From the NCBI GenBank assembly GCA_030442055.1, contig JAUJEB010000007.1, positions 496,001-560,000 on the forward strand: a stretch of DNA of 64,000 bases, in the 5' to 3' direction. This stretch comes from Agaribacillus aureus (GTDB lineage: Bacteria; Bacteroidota; Bacteroidia; Cytophagales; Cyclobacteriaceae). Below, in pieces: positions 26,811 to 36,455 of this stretch (position 1 is its first letter; the number at the start of each line of letters is the position of its first letter). The position numbers and the translations under genes are program-made. The notes beneath the pieces are model-generated. The model searched no databases and was not told the DNA's origin. It was given only the letters and a program-made list of their open reading frames with translations.

Positions 26811-28706
26811 TTATTGTGTCGCCAACTCTACACTGCGGTTTATAAAGTTGGTAAGATCGTTGCCACTAAGCATGTTTTGCGAAAGCATGGCCAAATCGTA
26901 GGCTTGTTTTGCCAATTTGATTTTATTCTCTTCTTTTTTGGCATTGATAATTTTTGTAGCCAATGAATGGTTGGTATTCACCACTATATTTAGCGTTTCA
27001 GGGAAATTGCCCATCATGCCCATACCGCCGCCACCGCCGGTGGCTGCCATATCTTTCATTCTTCTCATAAATTCCGGCAAGGTGATGGTTACCGGCATTT
27101 CATCCGGAGAGAGGGCTTGCATCGACAAAACGATATCCTTTTTATCGATAGCCTTCTCAAATACTTCTTTCAGCCTGTTCTCTTCTTTTTCCGACAATAC
27201 GCTTTCAACCTTTTCATCCTTATCTATCAACTTGTTTACAGTGTCGGCATCTACCCGTACCAGCGTGGTATTCTCCAGTTTTTGCTCCAGCATATTGATG
27301 AAGTGATTGTCGAGGATACGGTCCATTACCAGCACATCGTAGGAACGCTTTTTCGCAGATTGAATATAAGCATCTTGCTTGCCAAGATCAGTGGCGTACA
27401 GGTAAACTAATTTTTTATCCTTGTCAGTCTGGTTAGGCGCTACCTTTTCTTTGTATTCCTCCAGGGTGAAATATTTTTCTTCGTCGTTTTTCAACAAGGC
27501 AAAATCCTTGGCCTTTTCGTAGAACTTGTCATCCGAGATCATACCGTATTCCACAAACAAGCCGATATTATCCCATTTTTCTTCGTAGCCTTTTCTGTCT
27601 TTTTTAAACAGCTCATTTAACTTATCGGCTACTTTTTTGGTGACATGACTGTTGATTTTTTTGACATTGCTGTCTGCTTGCAGGAAGCTCCTGGAAACAT
27701 TAAGCGGGATATCCGGAGAATCCAGCACACCATGTAATAACATTAGGAACTCAGGTACAACGTCTTTTACCTCGTCGGTAATGAAAACCTGACGGGAGTA
27801 TAGCTGGATTTTGTTTTTCTGAACTTCGAAGTCATTCTTGACTTTTGGAAAATAAAGAATACCGGTCAGGTTAAATGGGTAATCCACATTTAAGTGAATC
27901 CAAAACAAAGGATCTTCGGAAAACGGATAGAGCTCGCGATAAAAACTCAGATAGTCCTCATCTTTAAGTTCGGAAGGGGCGACAGTCCATAGCGGCTTGG
28001 TATTATTGATGATATTATCTTTGGTAACTGTCTTATATTGCGTATTGCCGTCTTTGTCTTTGCCATCGGGAACACTTTCCTCGGCAGTACCAAATTTTAT
28101 TTCTACCGGAAGGAATTTGCAATACTTCTTCAAAATTCCCTCTAATCTCGCCTTGGCTAAAAATTCGGAGGATTCTTCATTGATAAACAGCTTTATCTCG
28201 GTACCTCTGGAGGTTTTGTCCGAGTCACTTATTTCAAATTCCGTACTACCGTCGCACACCCACTTGGCTGCCGTCGCACTTTCCAGGTAGGACAGCGAGT
28301 TTATTTCTACTTTTTCGGCTACCATAAAAGCAGAGTAGAATCCCAAACCAAACTTGCCTATGATTTCATTGGCATCTTTGGCATCCTTAAATTTCTCCAC
28401 GAATTCTTCGGCACCGGAAAAAGCGATTTGGTTAATGTATTTTTTGATCTCTTCGGCCGTCATGCCGATTCCCTTATCTAAAATGGTGATGGTTTTTTCT
28501 TTTTCATCAAAGCTCACCTCCACTGTCAAATCTCCTAACTCGTTTTTTATTTCACCCAGGGATGAAAGTCTTTTAAGTTTTTGCGTGGCGTCTACAGCAT
28601 TAGAAACCAATTCCCTTAGAAAAATCTCGTGATCTGAATACAGAAATTTTTTGATGATCGGGAATATATTTTCGGTATGTATCGAAATGGTACCTTTTTC
28701 TTCCAT
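26811..28706 (-). CDS. htpG: Molecular chaperone HtpG (Hsp90)
   Basis: The 631-residue Hsp90 has the N-terminal GHKL ATPase domain (SDHEIFLRELVSNAVDATQK, DKGIGMTAEEIKKYINQIA, IGKFGLGFYSAFMVA), the middle domain (LWTVAPSELKDEDYLSFYRE, SRQVFITDEVKDVVPEF) and a C-terminal dimerisation domain ending with the Bacteroidota glycine/methionine-rich TGGGGGMGMMGNF loop. It refolds client proteins in the cytoplasm after heat or oxidative stress. The promoter side carries two dyads (28807-28876). Confidence 0.97.
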   Translation of the reverse strand: MEEKGTISIHTENIFPIIKKFLYSDHEIFLRELVSNAVDATQKLKRLSSLGEIKNELGDLTVEVSFDEKEKTITILDKGIGMTAEEIKKYINQIAFSGAEEFVEKFKDAKDANEIIGKFGLGFYSAFMVAEKVEINSLSYLESATAAKWVCDGSTEFEISDSDKTSRGTEIKLFINEESSEFLAKARLEGILKKYCKFLPVEIKFGTAEESVPDGKDKDGNTQYKTVTKDNIINNTKPLWTVAPSELKDEDYLSFYRELYPFSEDPLFWIHLNVDYPFNLTGILYFPKVKNDFEVQKNKIQLYSRQVFITDEVKDVVPEFLMLLHGVLDSPDIPLNVSRSFLQADSNVKKINSHVTKKVADKLNELFKKDRKGYEEKWDNIGLFVEYGMISDDKFYEKAKDFALLKNDEEKYFTLEEYKEKVAPNQTDKDKKLVYLYATDLGKQDAYIQSAKKRSYDVLVMDRILDNHFINMLEQKLENTTLVRVDADTVNKLIDKDEKVESVLSEKEENRLKEVFEKAIDKKDIVLSMQALSPDEMPVTITLPEFMRRMKDMAATGGGGGMGMMGNFPETLNIVVNTNHSLATKIINAKKEENKIKLAKQAYDLAMLSQNMLSGNDLTNFINRSVELATQ

Positions 28707-28806
28707 GGTTATATTCTGTTTTAGTTTTTAATGATCGATTTTGTCCTGACCGAGGCGTTTCAAATACTATTCCACTCCGTTGTTTTACCCCGATTTTCCT
28801 TGAAAA

Positions 28807-28876
28807 TGACAACCTGTCATAATGGTAGATGTAATTTTGGCCGCTTTGCGTGCTTGTCAACCTGTTTTCTGACAGG
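28807..28876. promoter_or_regulatory. Two dyads upstream of htpG
   Basis: TGACA-ACC-TGTCA (28807-28819) is a perfect inverted repeat. CCTGT, six bases, ACAGG (28861-28876) is a second one. Both contain the sequence AACCTGT. They lie 100-170 bases upstream of the htpG start and could bind a heat-shock or redox regulator; the regulator is unknown. Confidence 0.35.
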
Positions 28877-29355
28877 AATATAGTATTGATAACCGGTTTA
28901 CACCCTTCAGGGATTTAGCGAAACTGTTGGAGGCCAGACGGTCGAATGAAAATTTTTGATATTTTCCTGGAGATATATGATAAAATTACAGGGCTTAACA
29001 TAGAAAAATGACTCAAAAATTGATCTCCGAACTAAGCAATTGCTTGAAATAAGGCCACTTTCCTTAAAATTCATTACCTGTAAAGGTCTAATTATCAGTT
29101 ATTTGTGTAAAAATTTTAGTTTTTTATATAAACATTACATGAATCTTACGAATAAAATTTCCTCATTAATGATTACTTAATGCGCGTTGGAATTATTGCA
29201 ATGATTTATTGTTTAAATGAGGTTATGATAGAAATAATGGAATTTTCCTCCTTTTCAATGCTTTTTTTATAATGCAAAATGTGAAGTTAATAATGAATTG
29301 TTAAAATTGTTGAGTATTATGTAATGATTTAAATTATTTTTTAGATGATTCGTAA

Positions 29356-29384
29356 TTGTTTTCTAAAATCCGTTTTTACATTTG
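29356..29384 (+). promoter_or_regulatory. Bacteroidota promoter of the secreted protein gene
   Basis: TTG (29356-29358), an 18-base spacer and TACATTTG (29377-29384) closely match the phylum consensus. The start codon lies 32 bases after the -7 box. Confidence 0.6.
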
Positions 29385-29415
29385 CATCATAAGTTCATTT
29401 CAAAACTGATTGAAA

Positions 29416-30045
29416 ATGAAAATAATTCAAAACAGAAAAAGATCTATAGCTATAGTAGCTGTAATCTTGTGGGTAAGTGCCATCTTACCCGTATCGGCCC
29501 AGAGAACAACCAGTGTAGACGTTGTTCCTTATGCGAACAAAAAGGTATTGTTCAATGCTTCCGGCTTGGACCAATCCAAGAAGTTCCAGGTGAAGATTCA
29601 GAATGATCAGGGCGAACTGTTGTTTAGCGAGACTTTCAAAAATCAAGATCAATATAAAAAGTTGTTGGATTTCTCTTTTGCACAAGAGGGCACGTATTAT
29701 ATTGATTTGATTAATGAAAGAGGCCTTGTCAGAAAGGTAATCGGTGTCAGCGAAGATGCGTTGGTACAAAGTAATTTTAAATTTGCCGTGGCTGAAACGG
29801 TAGCCTTCACCAAATCAATTTATCAGGTTGACGGCGATAAAATTGCTTTGAGATTCAAAAATCAACTGGAATCACCTGTTTCAGTAAAGATTTATGATGA
29901 AAACGGACATCTTTTACACAACGAGGATAAAATTGAAGAAGAAACTTTTGCCAAAGTTTTCAATTTATCTCAGTTGGAAAAAGGATCCTATTCAATGACC
30001 ATCCAGGCAAAGAATTATGCCTATTATTATCAAGTGAATCTATAG
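29416..30045 (+). CDS. Secreted beta-sandwich protein
   Basis: The 209-residue protein has a signal peptide (RSIAIVAVILWVSAILPVSAQ) and two beta-sandwich-like repeats resembling the T9SS sorting-domain style fold: KFQVKIQNDQGELLFSETF, AQEGTYYIDLINERGLVRKV, then SVKIYDENGHLLHNEDKI and LEKGSYSMTIQAKNYAYYY. It is probably periplasmic or surface-exposed. The ATG at 29416 is used; the frame also opens with a TTG two codons earlier. It is a single-gene unit with its own promoter and a classic terminator. Confidence 0.7.
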   Translation: MKIIQNRKRSIAIVAVILWVSAILPVSAQRTTSVDVVPYANKKVLFNASGLDQSKKFQVKIQNDQGELLFSETFKNQDQYKKLLDFSFAQEGTYYIDLINERGLVRKVIGVSEDALVQSNFKFAVAETVAFTKSIYQVDGDKIALRFKNQLESPVSVKIYDENGHLLHNEDKIEEETFAKVFNLSQLEKGSYSMTIQAKNYAYYYQVNL

Positions 30046-30087
30046 TAAGCAAAGTTTAGTAAATAATTAGTCTATTTAAATTTGTTT

Positions 30088-30130
30088 GCAGAGGCCGTAA
30101 TTAGTAAGCAGTACGGTCTCTGCTTTTTTT
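30088..30130 (+). terminator. Rho-independent terminator
   Basis: GCAGAGGCCGT (30088-30098) pairs with ACGGTCTCTGC (30113-30123), with one G-T wobble, followed by seven T. It ends the secreted-protein transcript and abuts the stop codon of the convergent DUF4293 gene. Confidence 0.8.
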
Positions 30131-30623
30131 ATCGGAGCCTATCTACAGATTTTACCAGCTTTTCGTCTTTTCTGATAAACCGGTTGGCCATCAGGTTAAA
30201 AATCAAAGCGGCCACCGGCATAAAAAATCCCAGCTGATAGCTACCCTGCACGCCGGGATCAATAATTTTTTCGCCCCCCATAGCAAAGTATAGCGAGGTC
30301 CCCATAGCTCCGGCAATTAGGAGGGAATTTAAGGCGCCTAATTTAATTTGTGTCAGCCGGTTGTTGTATTTAAACATGGAGGTGCCGGCAACTGCAATGG
30401 CCAATACGGCAAAAATTGCAATGTAAAAGGTGGATTTTTTTTCGGCTTGCCCTTCAGTTCCATTGTCACCGGCCTGGCTGTGAACCTGATAAAATGCATT
30501 TAGCGTTATTTGCTCCCCTTCATTTTCTCCCCCTGTTGCTTTTTCCCAGATGGGCAGGAAAAGCATTAATATCATACTGATGATTACACACAGCAAAAAA
30601 ATGGTCTGTACTCTTTGTAACAT
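30129..30623 (-). CDS. DUF4293 membrane protein
   Basis: The 164-residue inner-membrane protein begins MLQRVQTIFLLCVIISMILM, the typical DUF4293 start, and has four hydrophobic segments (about residues 5-27, 70-88, 95-115 and 125-150). The family is essentially confined to Bacteroidota and uncharacterised. It is divergent from truA, a conserved neighbourhood in related genomes as I recall it. Confidence 0.85.
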   Translation of the reverse strand: MLQRVQTIFLLCVIISMILMLFLPIWEKATGGENEGEQITLNAFYQVHSQAGDNGTEGQAEKKSTFYIAIFAVLAIAVAGTSMFKYNNRLTQIKLGALNSLLIAGAMGTSLYFAMGGEKIIDPGVQGSYQLGFFMPVAALIFNLMANRFIRKDEKLVKSVDRLR

Positions 30624-30793
30624 AAGTTATCTTGGAAATAAAATTTTAAGTAACAATTTAAGCACAAATATTAGTAAAATAAAAGAATTGGCATTCAATC
30701 CCTCGCTCTTAATTTTTATGTCCTATGAATCTTTTTTTCCTAAATGAAATGATCCGTAATAATTTTATTTTTGCAGGGTACTAAATTTGTTTC

Positions 30794-31543
30794 ATGCGCT
30801 ACTTTTTTCAAGTTTCTTATCATGGCAGAAATTATCATGGATGGCAGATACAAAAAAATGCCATCACGGTTCAACAGATAATTAATGAGGCGCTTTCTAC
30901 CATCTTCGGGAGACCGGTAGCTATTACCGGCAGCGGAAGAACCGATACTGGCGTGCACGCTTCCGGCCAGGTTTTTCATGCAGATTTTGAGAAATCCTTC
31001 GATGAAAATGATATACGGTTTAAATTAAACAGCCTGCTGCCGCCCGACATCAGCATCCTTCGTATCCGGCCTGTAAAGGAAGATGCCAGCGCTCGTTTTG
31101 ATGCCATTTCCAGGACATATGAATACCATATTCACCTGCATAAAAACCCCTTTTTGCAGGAGACAAGCTATTATTTTCGGGGTGATCCGGACCTGCAGGC
31201 CATGAATAAAGCCGCCGAAACATTGCTTTTGGCTGAGGATTTCGAAAGTTTTTCCCGGGTCAAAACGGAGGTAAATCATTTTTTGTGCGATGTGCAAAAG
31301 GCGGAATGGATCACGCGTGACACCTCCCTGATTTTTCATATTACTGCCAACAGGTTTTTAAGAGGTATGGTCAGGGCTATCACCGGCACACTGTTGGATG
31401 TAGGGCTTGGAAGAACCAGTCAGCAGGATTTTGGCCGCATCATTGAGGAAAAAGACCGGAAAAGCGCCGGTAGATCAGTGCCGGCGTTGGGCTTGATCCT
31501 GACAGCGGTTCGTTATCCGGACGACCTATTCCTGACCTCGTGA
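30794..31543 (+). CDS. truA: tRNA pseudouridine(38-40) synthase
   Basis: The 249-residue TruA has the catalytic aspartate in GSGRTDTGVHASGQVFHADF near residue 50, FDAISRTYEYHIHLHKNPF, FRGDPDLQAMN, DFESFSRVK and NRFLRGMVRAITGTLLDVG. It isomerises uridines in the tRNA anticodon arm. A TATTTTTG box (30766-30773) lies just upstream. Confidence 0.96.
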   Translation: MRYFFQVSYHGRNYHGWQIQKNAITVQQIINEALSTIFGRPVAITGSGRTDTGVHASGQVFHADFEKSFDENDIRFKLNSLLPPDISILRIRPVKEDASARFDAISRTYEYHIHLHKNPFLQETSYYFRGDPDLQAMNKAAETLLLAEDFESFSRVKTEVNHFLCDVQKAEWITRDTSLIFHITANRFLRGMVRAITGTLLDVGLGRTSQQDFGRIIEEKDRKSAGRSVPALGLILTAVRYPDDLFLTS

Positions 31544-31547
31544 AAAC

Positions 31548-32345
31548 CTAATCAGTTTCTCTTTGCCTGATGGCCTCAAAAATGGCAATGGCTGTTGCCA
31601 CCGATACATTTAAAGAGGCAATTTTGCCCTTCATGGGGATTTTAGCGCTTTCCGAGGAAAGTTTTAAGTACTCGGCGGAAATGCCATTTTCTTCGGAACC
31701 CATCAATATGGCCAATGGCTGTTTCATATCTTTTTCGTACAGATATTCTCCAGCTTTTTCGGTGCAGGCCAGCACGGTGATGCCACTGTCCCGGAGATAG
31801 CTAATGGTGTCCTTTATATTAGATTCTCTGCAAACAGGAATAAAGCTTAGCGCGCCGGCAGAGGTTTTCATGGCGTCGCCGGTGATCTGAGCGCCGCCTT
31901 TGCTGGGAACAATGATGGCATCCACCCCCGCACATTCTGCCGTACGGGCAATGGCACCGAAATTCCTGACGTCGGTAATACGGTCCAGTATTATTAACAA
32001 AGGTGCCTTACCCCGTTCAAAACAACTGGTGACAATGTGATCAAGCGAAGCATATTTGACCACTGAGAGAAAGCAAATGGCACCCTGATGGTTTTTCCGG
32101 GTGACTGCATTTAATTTCTGTATAGGAACCTTTGCAATGGGAACCGAGTGATCGATCGCCAGTTTTAATAGCTGTTTGGTAAGGTCGTTGTTAAGCCCCC
32201 TTTGGATCAGTAACTTTTCAATTTCTTTTCCCGAATGAATGGCTTCAATAATTGCTCTGGTGCCGAAAATTATATCTTTTTTATCAAAGGTCAGCTGTTC
32301 ATTTTCAGGGATGGATTTTCTCCTATGCTGAAAATGTCCTGTCAT
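31548..32345 (-). CDS. rlmB: 23S rRNA (guanosine-2'-O)-methyltransferase
   Basis: The SpoU/TrmH-type methyltransferase has the family blocks IFGTRAIIEAIHSGKEIEKL, LIILDRITDVRNFGAIARTA near residue 130, DAIIVPSKGGAQITGDAMKT and the C-terminal knot motifs ILMGSEENGISAEYLKLSSE and IPMKGKIASLNVSVATAIAI. The ATG at 32343-32345 overlaps the preceding stop as ATGA, indicating translational coupling with the GWxTD gene; a start at 32369 is also possible. It convergently abuts truA. Confidence 0.92.
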   Translation of the reverse strand: MTGHFQHRRKSIPENEQLTFDKKDIIFGTRAIIEAIHSGKEIEKLLIQRGLNNDLTKQLLKLAIDHSVPIAKVPIQKLNAVTRKNHQGAICFLSVVKYASLDHIVTSCFERGKAPLLIILDRITDVRNFGAIARTAECAGVDAIIVPSKGGAQITGDAMKTSAGALSFIPVCRESNIKDTISYLRDSGITVLACTEKAGEYLYEKDMKQPLAILMGSEENGISAEYLKLSSESAKIPMKGKIASLNVSVATAIAIFEAIRQRETD

Positions 32346-33580
32346 ATGCCCTTTCTTCCTTTTCTCCATAAATCAATAATTCGATACCAGTATTTTTCGT
32401 AGCTTTTATCCCGGTTCAGCTCGTAGTGTTTTTTTGTAAAGATACTTTTGACTTTAGTAAAGGTAAATTTTATTTTGGACATATTTTCCTTGCGATCGTA
32501 TATCCATATTTCTTCAAATTCATTTCTGTAAACCTCCTCCGGGGGGCCATAGATAATATATATCATACCCTGATCGGTTTTCCATCCCGCCTTGTAATTC
32601 GTAAACATTTTGTTGGCCAGCTCAACGCTTCGATAGTAGTTCCTGATAATTCTTTTGGCCTTCTCTCTGGTGCCCGCAATTTTTATCCAGAAGCTATCCA
32701 TAGCCTTTTTCTTTTCCTCGGAATTGTTAAGGCTTTTGAATTCTAATCTTGTGCTTAAATAAACAATGGGATCCGATAAATCTTCAATGCGTACAAATCT
32801 CGGAAAATACCGGTTGCTTACACGGTAAGCAAGACCCTCCAGCTTGGTGGTATCTTCCTGGAAGAAGTACAATCCTTCCTGCGACAACGTGAAGGCCTTA
32901 TCCACGTCGATTTGAAAAACCGAATCTATGGTCATCAATTTATTACCGGCCGGTGCCTTTTGGGCCATTGGCGGCAGGGCTGCATCAAAATCAGCGGTAT
33001 ACCTGAAACCAAAAATCTTTTGTGTATTCTGCTGTGAGGCAAATTTCAGCGACGCGTCGGTCGATAAGTAATGATTGAAAACTGGCAAATCATCAGCGGC
33101 ATTTTTAAGATAAAACCCGGGATAATTAAAGCTGGCCTTATTCCTGATGGGGATGTCGTAATAAAAATCTCTTTTTGTTCCGGTATTGGTAATTTTAATG
33201 GCACACAACATTTCCTCTGATGTGGCTGGCAGGGTAATGTTGAAAATCAATGGTCCGCCTGAGTTTATTAAATCTGTAGAGGAAAGTGTGGTAAAGGAAG
33301 GCTGAATATTGTTATACCGCTCTTTTACCTGATATCCGATAGTGTAATCATCCATAAAATCGGTGGGATTGTCAGTGATGACTTTCATGTAGATAATGGT
33401 CTCCGGATCGTTGGATATGATACTGTAATCAATGCGTGCCTCTGCGTTAATATCATAAACCTGGGCCTGGTTGACTTTCGAAATATCCTGAGCCGGAGTA
33501 TTCTGGCCTGTTAATAATAATCCGGATATTAAAAATAGTCTTAAGTGTGATAGGAAAATTGGGAGCTTGTTTTTTTCCAT
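32342..33580 (-). CDS. GWxTD-domain protein
   Basis: The 412-residue protein has a signal peptide (LFLISGLLLTGQNTPAQD), a long N-terminal beta region, and a C-terminal GWxTD domain: AGWKTDQGMIYIIYGPPEEV then YRNEFEEIWIYDRKENMSKI. GWxTD proteins are found mainly in Bacteroidota and Acidobacteria and are uncharacterised; the domain sits in the periplasm. It is the promoter-proximal gene of a pair with rlmB, with ATGA coupling. Confidence 0.88.
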   Translation of the reverse strand: MEKNKLPIFLSHLRLFLISGLLLTGQNTPAQDISKVNQAQVYDINAEARIDYSIISNDPETIIYMKVITDNPTDFMDDYTIGYQVKERYNNIQPSFTTLSSTDLINSGGPLIFNITLPATSEEMLCAIKITNTGTKRDFYYDIPIRNKASFNYPGFYLKNAADDLPVFNHYLSTDASLKFASQQNTQKIFGFRYTADFDAALPPMAQKAPAGNKLMTIDSVFQIDVDKAFTLSQEGLYFFQEDTTKLEGLAYRVSNRYFPRFVRIEDLSDPIVYLSTRLEFKSLNNSEEKKKAMDSFWIKIAGTREKAKRIIRNYYRSVELANKMFTNYKAGWKTDQGMIYIIYGPPEEVYRNEFEEIWIYDRKENMSKIKFTFTKVKSIFTKKHYELNRDKSYEKYWYRIIDLWRKGRKGI

Positions 33581-33656
33581 GTAAAAGGTTTATAGGATAT
33601 ATAGCAATTAAAATTAAGAAATCAATCGGGAAGACAAAAAAATATTTTTATTCGAC

Positions 33657-33664
33657 TAAATTTG
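33657..33664 (+). promoter_or_regulatory. Candidate -7 box for the methyltransferase gene
   Basis: TAAATTTG (33657-33664) matches TAnnTTTG and lies 20 bases before the ATG at 33685. No good -33 partner was seen, so this is tentative. It helps place the start at 33685 rather than 33547. Confidence 0.4.
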
Positions 33665-33684
33665 CACATTGTTTTAAGGATGAG

Positions 33685-34455
33685 ATGAATTATACCACGG
33701 AAATTACCTCAGATAAAATACCTTCTGATAATCCCATACATCAACGATTATTAAAAGCCTATATTGTTGCCATAGATTTGATAGAGGGTGATCTTCTGGA
33801 AATTGGATGCGGAGAAGGAAGGGGCATAAGCTTGCTGTCATCCAATTGTCGCCGGTATGTGGCGCTGGACAAAATCACGGCAACTGTCGAACACTTAAGC
33901 TGCATCTACAAAAACGTAGAATTTATAAACGCTACCATTCCCCCGATCAGCGATGTAGATGATAATACCTTTGACACCATCGTTAGCTTTCAGGTGATCG
34001 AACATATTAAAAACGACCGCCTTTTCCTGAAAGAGATCCACAGGGTGTTAAAGCCGGGAGGGAAGGCCTTTATTACAACCCCGAATATTAAAAAGACCTT
34101 GTCCAGAAACCCCTGGCATATCCGCGAGTATACTGCCGAGAGCCTTGAAAAACTGGCTTCGGATATTTTTCGGAAAGTAACTATGAAAGGTATTGCCGGC
34201 GATGAAAAGGTGATGAAATATCACGACATGAATAAGAAGTCGGTAGAAAAAATTACACGCTTCGACATATTCAACCTGCAGTATTTATTGCCGGCAGCCT
34301 TGCTGAAAATCCCCTATGAGATCCTTAACAGATTCAACAGGAACAAGCTGAAGAGTGCTGATAACAAGCTTGTTATGGATATTTCTCACGACAACTACCT
34401 TTTGAGGGAAAAGGATGAGGAAAACCTTGACTTGTTTTGTATTATGGAAAAATAG
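33685..34455 (+). CDS. Class I SAM-dependent methyltransferase
   Basis: The 256-residue protein has the SAM-binding motif I LLEIGCGEGRGISLLSSNCR near residue 40, the acidic end of strand 2 (YVALDKI), post-I VEFINATIPPISDVDDNTFD, and TIVSFQVIEHIKNDRLFLKE, RVLKPGGKAFITTPN. The type 11 methyltransferase fold is clear; the substrate is unknown, with quinone, lipid or glycan all possible. Its start is divergent from the GWxTD gene, and the longer ORF would overlap that gene. Confidence 0.85.
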   Translation: MNYTTEITSDKIPSDNPIHQRLLKAYIVAIDLIEGDLLEIGCGEGRGISLLSSNCRRYVALDKITATVEHLSCIYKNVEFINATIPPISDVDDNTFDTIVSFQVIEHIKNDRLFLKEIHRVLKPGGKAFITTPNIKKTLSRNPWHIREYTAESLEKLASDIFRKVTMKGIAGDEKVMKYHDMNKKSVEKITRFDIFNLQYLLPAALLKIPYEILNRFNRNKLKSADNKLVMDISHDNYLLREKDEENLDLFCIMEK

Positions 34456-34556
34456 GTGCTTCCGGCAAATTATCTCGTATTTTGTTATACAAAGATGTGA
34501 GCTTCCCGTATAATTGAAACTATAACCCCATTGATGAAATTATTCCATGAATTTTT

Positions 34557-36323
34557 ATGCCGGAAAAGGAAAATAAAAGTGGGAAGGTAGTAGACCTTCA
34601 CATACTAAGAAGGTTATTCAAATTTGTCAAACCCTACCGAGGCAGATTTGTTTTCCTTGTATTTCTTACCCTGTTGGTGGCGGTACTGGCTCCTGTCAGA
34701 CCTATGCTTATACAGTACACCGTTGATAATCATATCGCGCTGGGGGATTTGCAGGGCTTAATCAACATGATCATATTATTGGTGGGGCTTCTGGTGTTGC
34801 AATCTATAGCGCAATATGCCCATACCTACCAGTCCGGTTGGATCGGGCAATATGTGATCAGGGACATCAGAATTAAGCTGTACGATCATCTCCTTAAACT
34901 TCGCCTTAAATTCTTTGACCGCACAGCCATCGGAAAACTGGTAACCAGGAACGTTTCAGATGTGGAAACGTTGGCCGAAGTATTTAGCCAGGGAGTGGCT
35001 GCCATGGCCGGAGATCTGTTGCAGTTGTTTTTTATTGTGGGTGCCATGTTATATATCGATTGGAAACTGACCCTGGTCTGCCTTTCGACACTACCGCTGT
35101 TGCTTATCAGTACTTATATCTTCAAAGAGAAGATTAAAAGTGCCTTTACCGAAGTCAGAAATGCAGTAGCAAATCTCAATTCCTTCGTTCAGGAGCATAT
35201 TACAGGAATGAATATCGTTCAGATCTTTAATAGCGAGGAGCGGGAATATAAAAAATTTCAGGAAATTAATAAGGAACACAAAAAAGCCAATTTAAGATCT
35301 GTCTTGTATTATTCTATTTATTATCCGGTAGCGGAAGTCATTCAGGCGGCAGGGATTGCTTTATTGGTTTGGTATGGAGCCAGAGGTGTGATGAACCATG
35401 ACCTAACCCTGGGTATTCTCATAGAATTTATCATGTTTATCCAGATGTTCTTTCGCCCCATACGATTGATCGCAGACCGGTTTAACACTTTGCAGTTGGG
35501 GATTGTGAGTACGGACAGGATTCTGAAGTTGTTGGATAACCAGGATCATATTGTCAATGATGGCAAGGTGAAACCAGCTAAAATCGCCGGAGAGGTTAGT
35601 TTTGAAAATGTCTGGCTGGCTTATGATAAGGAAGACTACGTATTGAAAGATATTTCTTTTAAAGTAAAACCCGGCGAAACCCTGGCCCTGGTAGGAGCCA
35701 CCGGTGCGGGGAAATCGTCGGTAATTAATCTTTTGAATCGGTTTTATGATATCAACAAAGGCAGCATTAAGGTGGATGGCATTGAAATCGGGGAATATGA
35801 CTTAAATGCCTTAAGAAAAAATATAGGCACGGTGCTGCAAGATGTATTCCTGTTTTCGGATTCTATATATCAGAACATCACACTGGGAGACCCGACTATC
35901 AGCAGGCAGAAAGTCATGGAGGCAGCAGAGCTGGTAGGTGCCAGAAAATTCATTGAAAGGCTGCCGGAAGGCTTTGATTTCAACGTTATGGAAAGAGGAG
36001 CGACACTTTCGGTAGGACAGCGGCAGCTAATTTCTTTTGTGAGAACCATGGTTTACGATCCCGCTATCATCGTACTTGATGAGGCCACCTCCTCTGTGGA
36101 CTCCGAAACCGAAGAGCTGATTCAGCACGCCATCGAAAACCTGATGAAAGGACGCACCGCCATCGTGATTGCCCATCGCCTGTCAACCATTCAAAAGGCA
36201 GACAAAATTCTGGTACTTGACAAGGGTGAAATAAAAGAAAGGGGTACACATGAAGAGTTGTTAGCCCTAAATGGTACCTACACCCAACTTTACAATATGC
36301 AGTATAAGGAATTGGTGAAATAG
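34557..36323 (+). CDS. ABC exporter half-transporter, catalytic-site subunit
   Basis: The 588-residue protein has six N-terminal helices (ABC exporter type I) and a C-terminal nucleotide-binding domain: Walker A GATGAGKSS near residue 380, an unusual signature ATLSVGQRQL near 483, Walker B IIVLDEATSSVD near 503 with the catalytic glutamate, and H-loop IAHRLSTI. The LSVGQ signature departs from LSGGQ, as in the canonical-glutamate half of heterodimeric exporters of the TM288/LmrD type. The matching degenerate half is the convergent gene at 37755. It probably exports lipids or drugs across the inner membrane. Confidence 0.88.
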   Translation: MPEKENKSGKVVDLHILRRLFKFVKPYRGRFVFLVFLTLLVAVLAPVRPMLIQYTVDNHIALGDLQGLINMIILLVGLLVLQSIAQYAHTYQSGWIGQYVIRDIRIKLYDHLLKLRLKFFDRTAIGKLVTRNVSDVETLAEVFSQGVAAMAGDLLQLFFIVGAMLYIDWKLTLVCLSTLPLLLISTYIFKEKIKSAFTEVRNAVANLNSFVQEHITGMNIVQIFNSEEREYKKFQEINKEHKKANLRSVLYYSIYYPVAEVIQAAGIALLVWYGARGVMNHDLTLGILIEFIMFIQMFFRPIRLIADRFNTLQLGIVSTDRILKLLDNQDHIVNDGKVKPAKIAGEVSFENVWLAYDKEDYVLKDISFKVKPGETLALVGATGAGKSSVINLLNRFYDINKGSIKVDGIEIGEYDLNALRKNIGTVLQDVFLFSDSIYQNITLGDPTISRQKVMEAAELVGARKFIERLPEGFDFNVMERGATLSVGQRQLISFVRTMVYDPAIIVLDEATSSVDSETEELIQHAIENLMKGRTAIVIAHRLSTIQKADKILVLDKGEIKERGTHEELLALNGTYTQLYNMQYKELVK

Positions 36324-36455
36324 AATTTTCTGACGGCCTTTTGTCAATGAACATAATAATCCCGTTAGTTAATTACCGAAGTACTAATTGCCTCTTTTTT
36401 GAACGGTTTCTCAGCCCCTAAATGGTGAAATTGCGCATTATCCAATTTGGAATCC

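Larger units (their letters stand above)
28707..29415. other. About 700 bases without a gene, AT-rich
   Basis: The stretch holds the candidate control region of htpG (minus strand) at its left, then about 500 AT-rich bases and the promoter of the secreted protein gene at 29377. No ORF with gene-like composition, tRNA or clear repeat was found. Confidence 0.6.
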
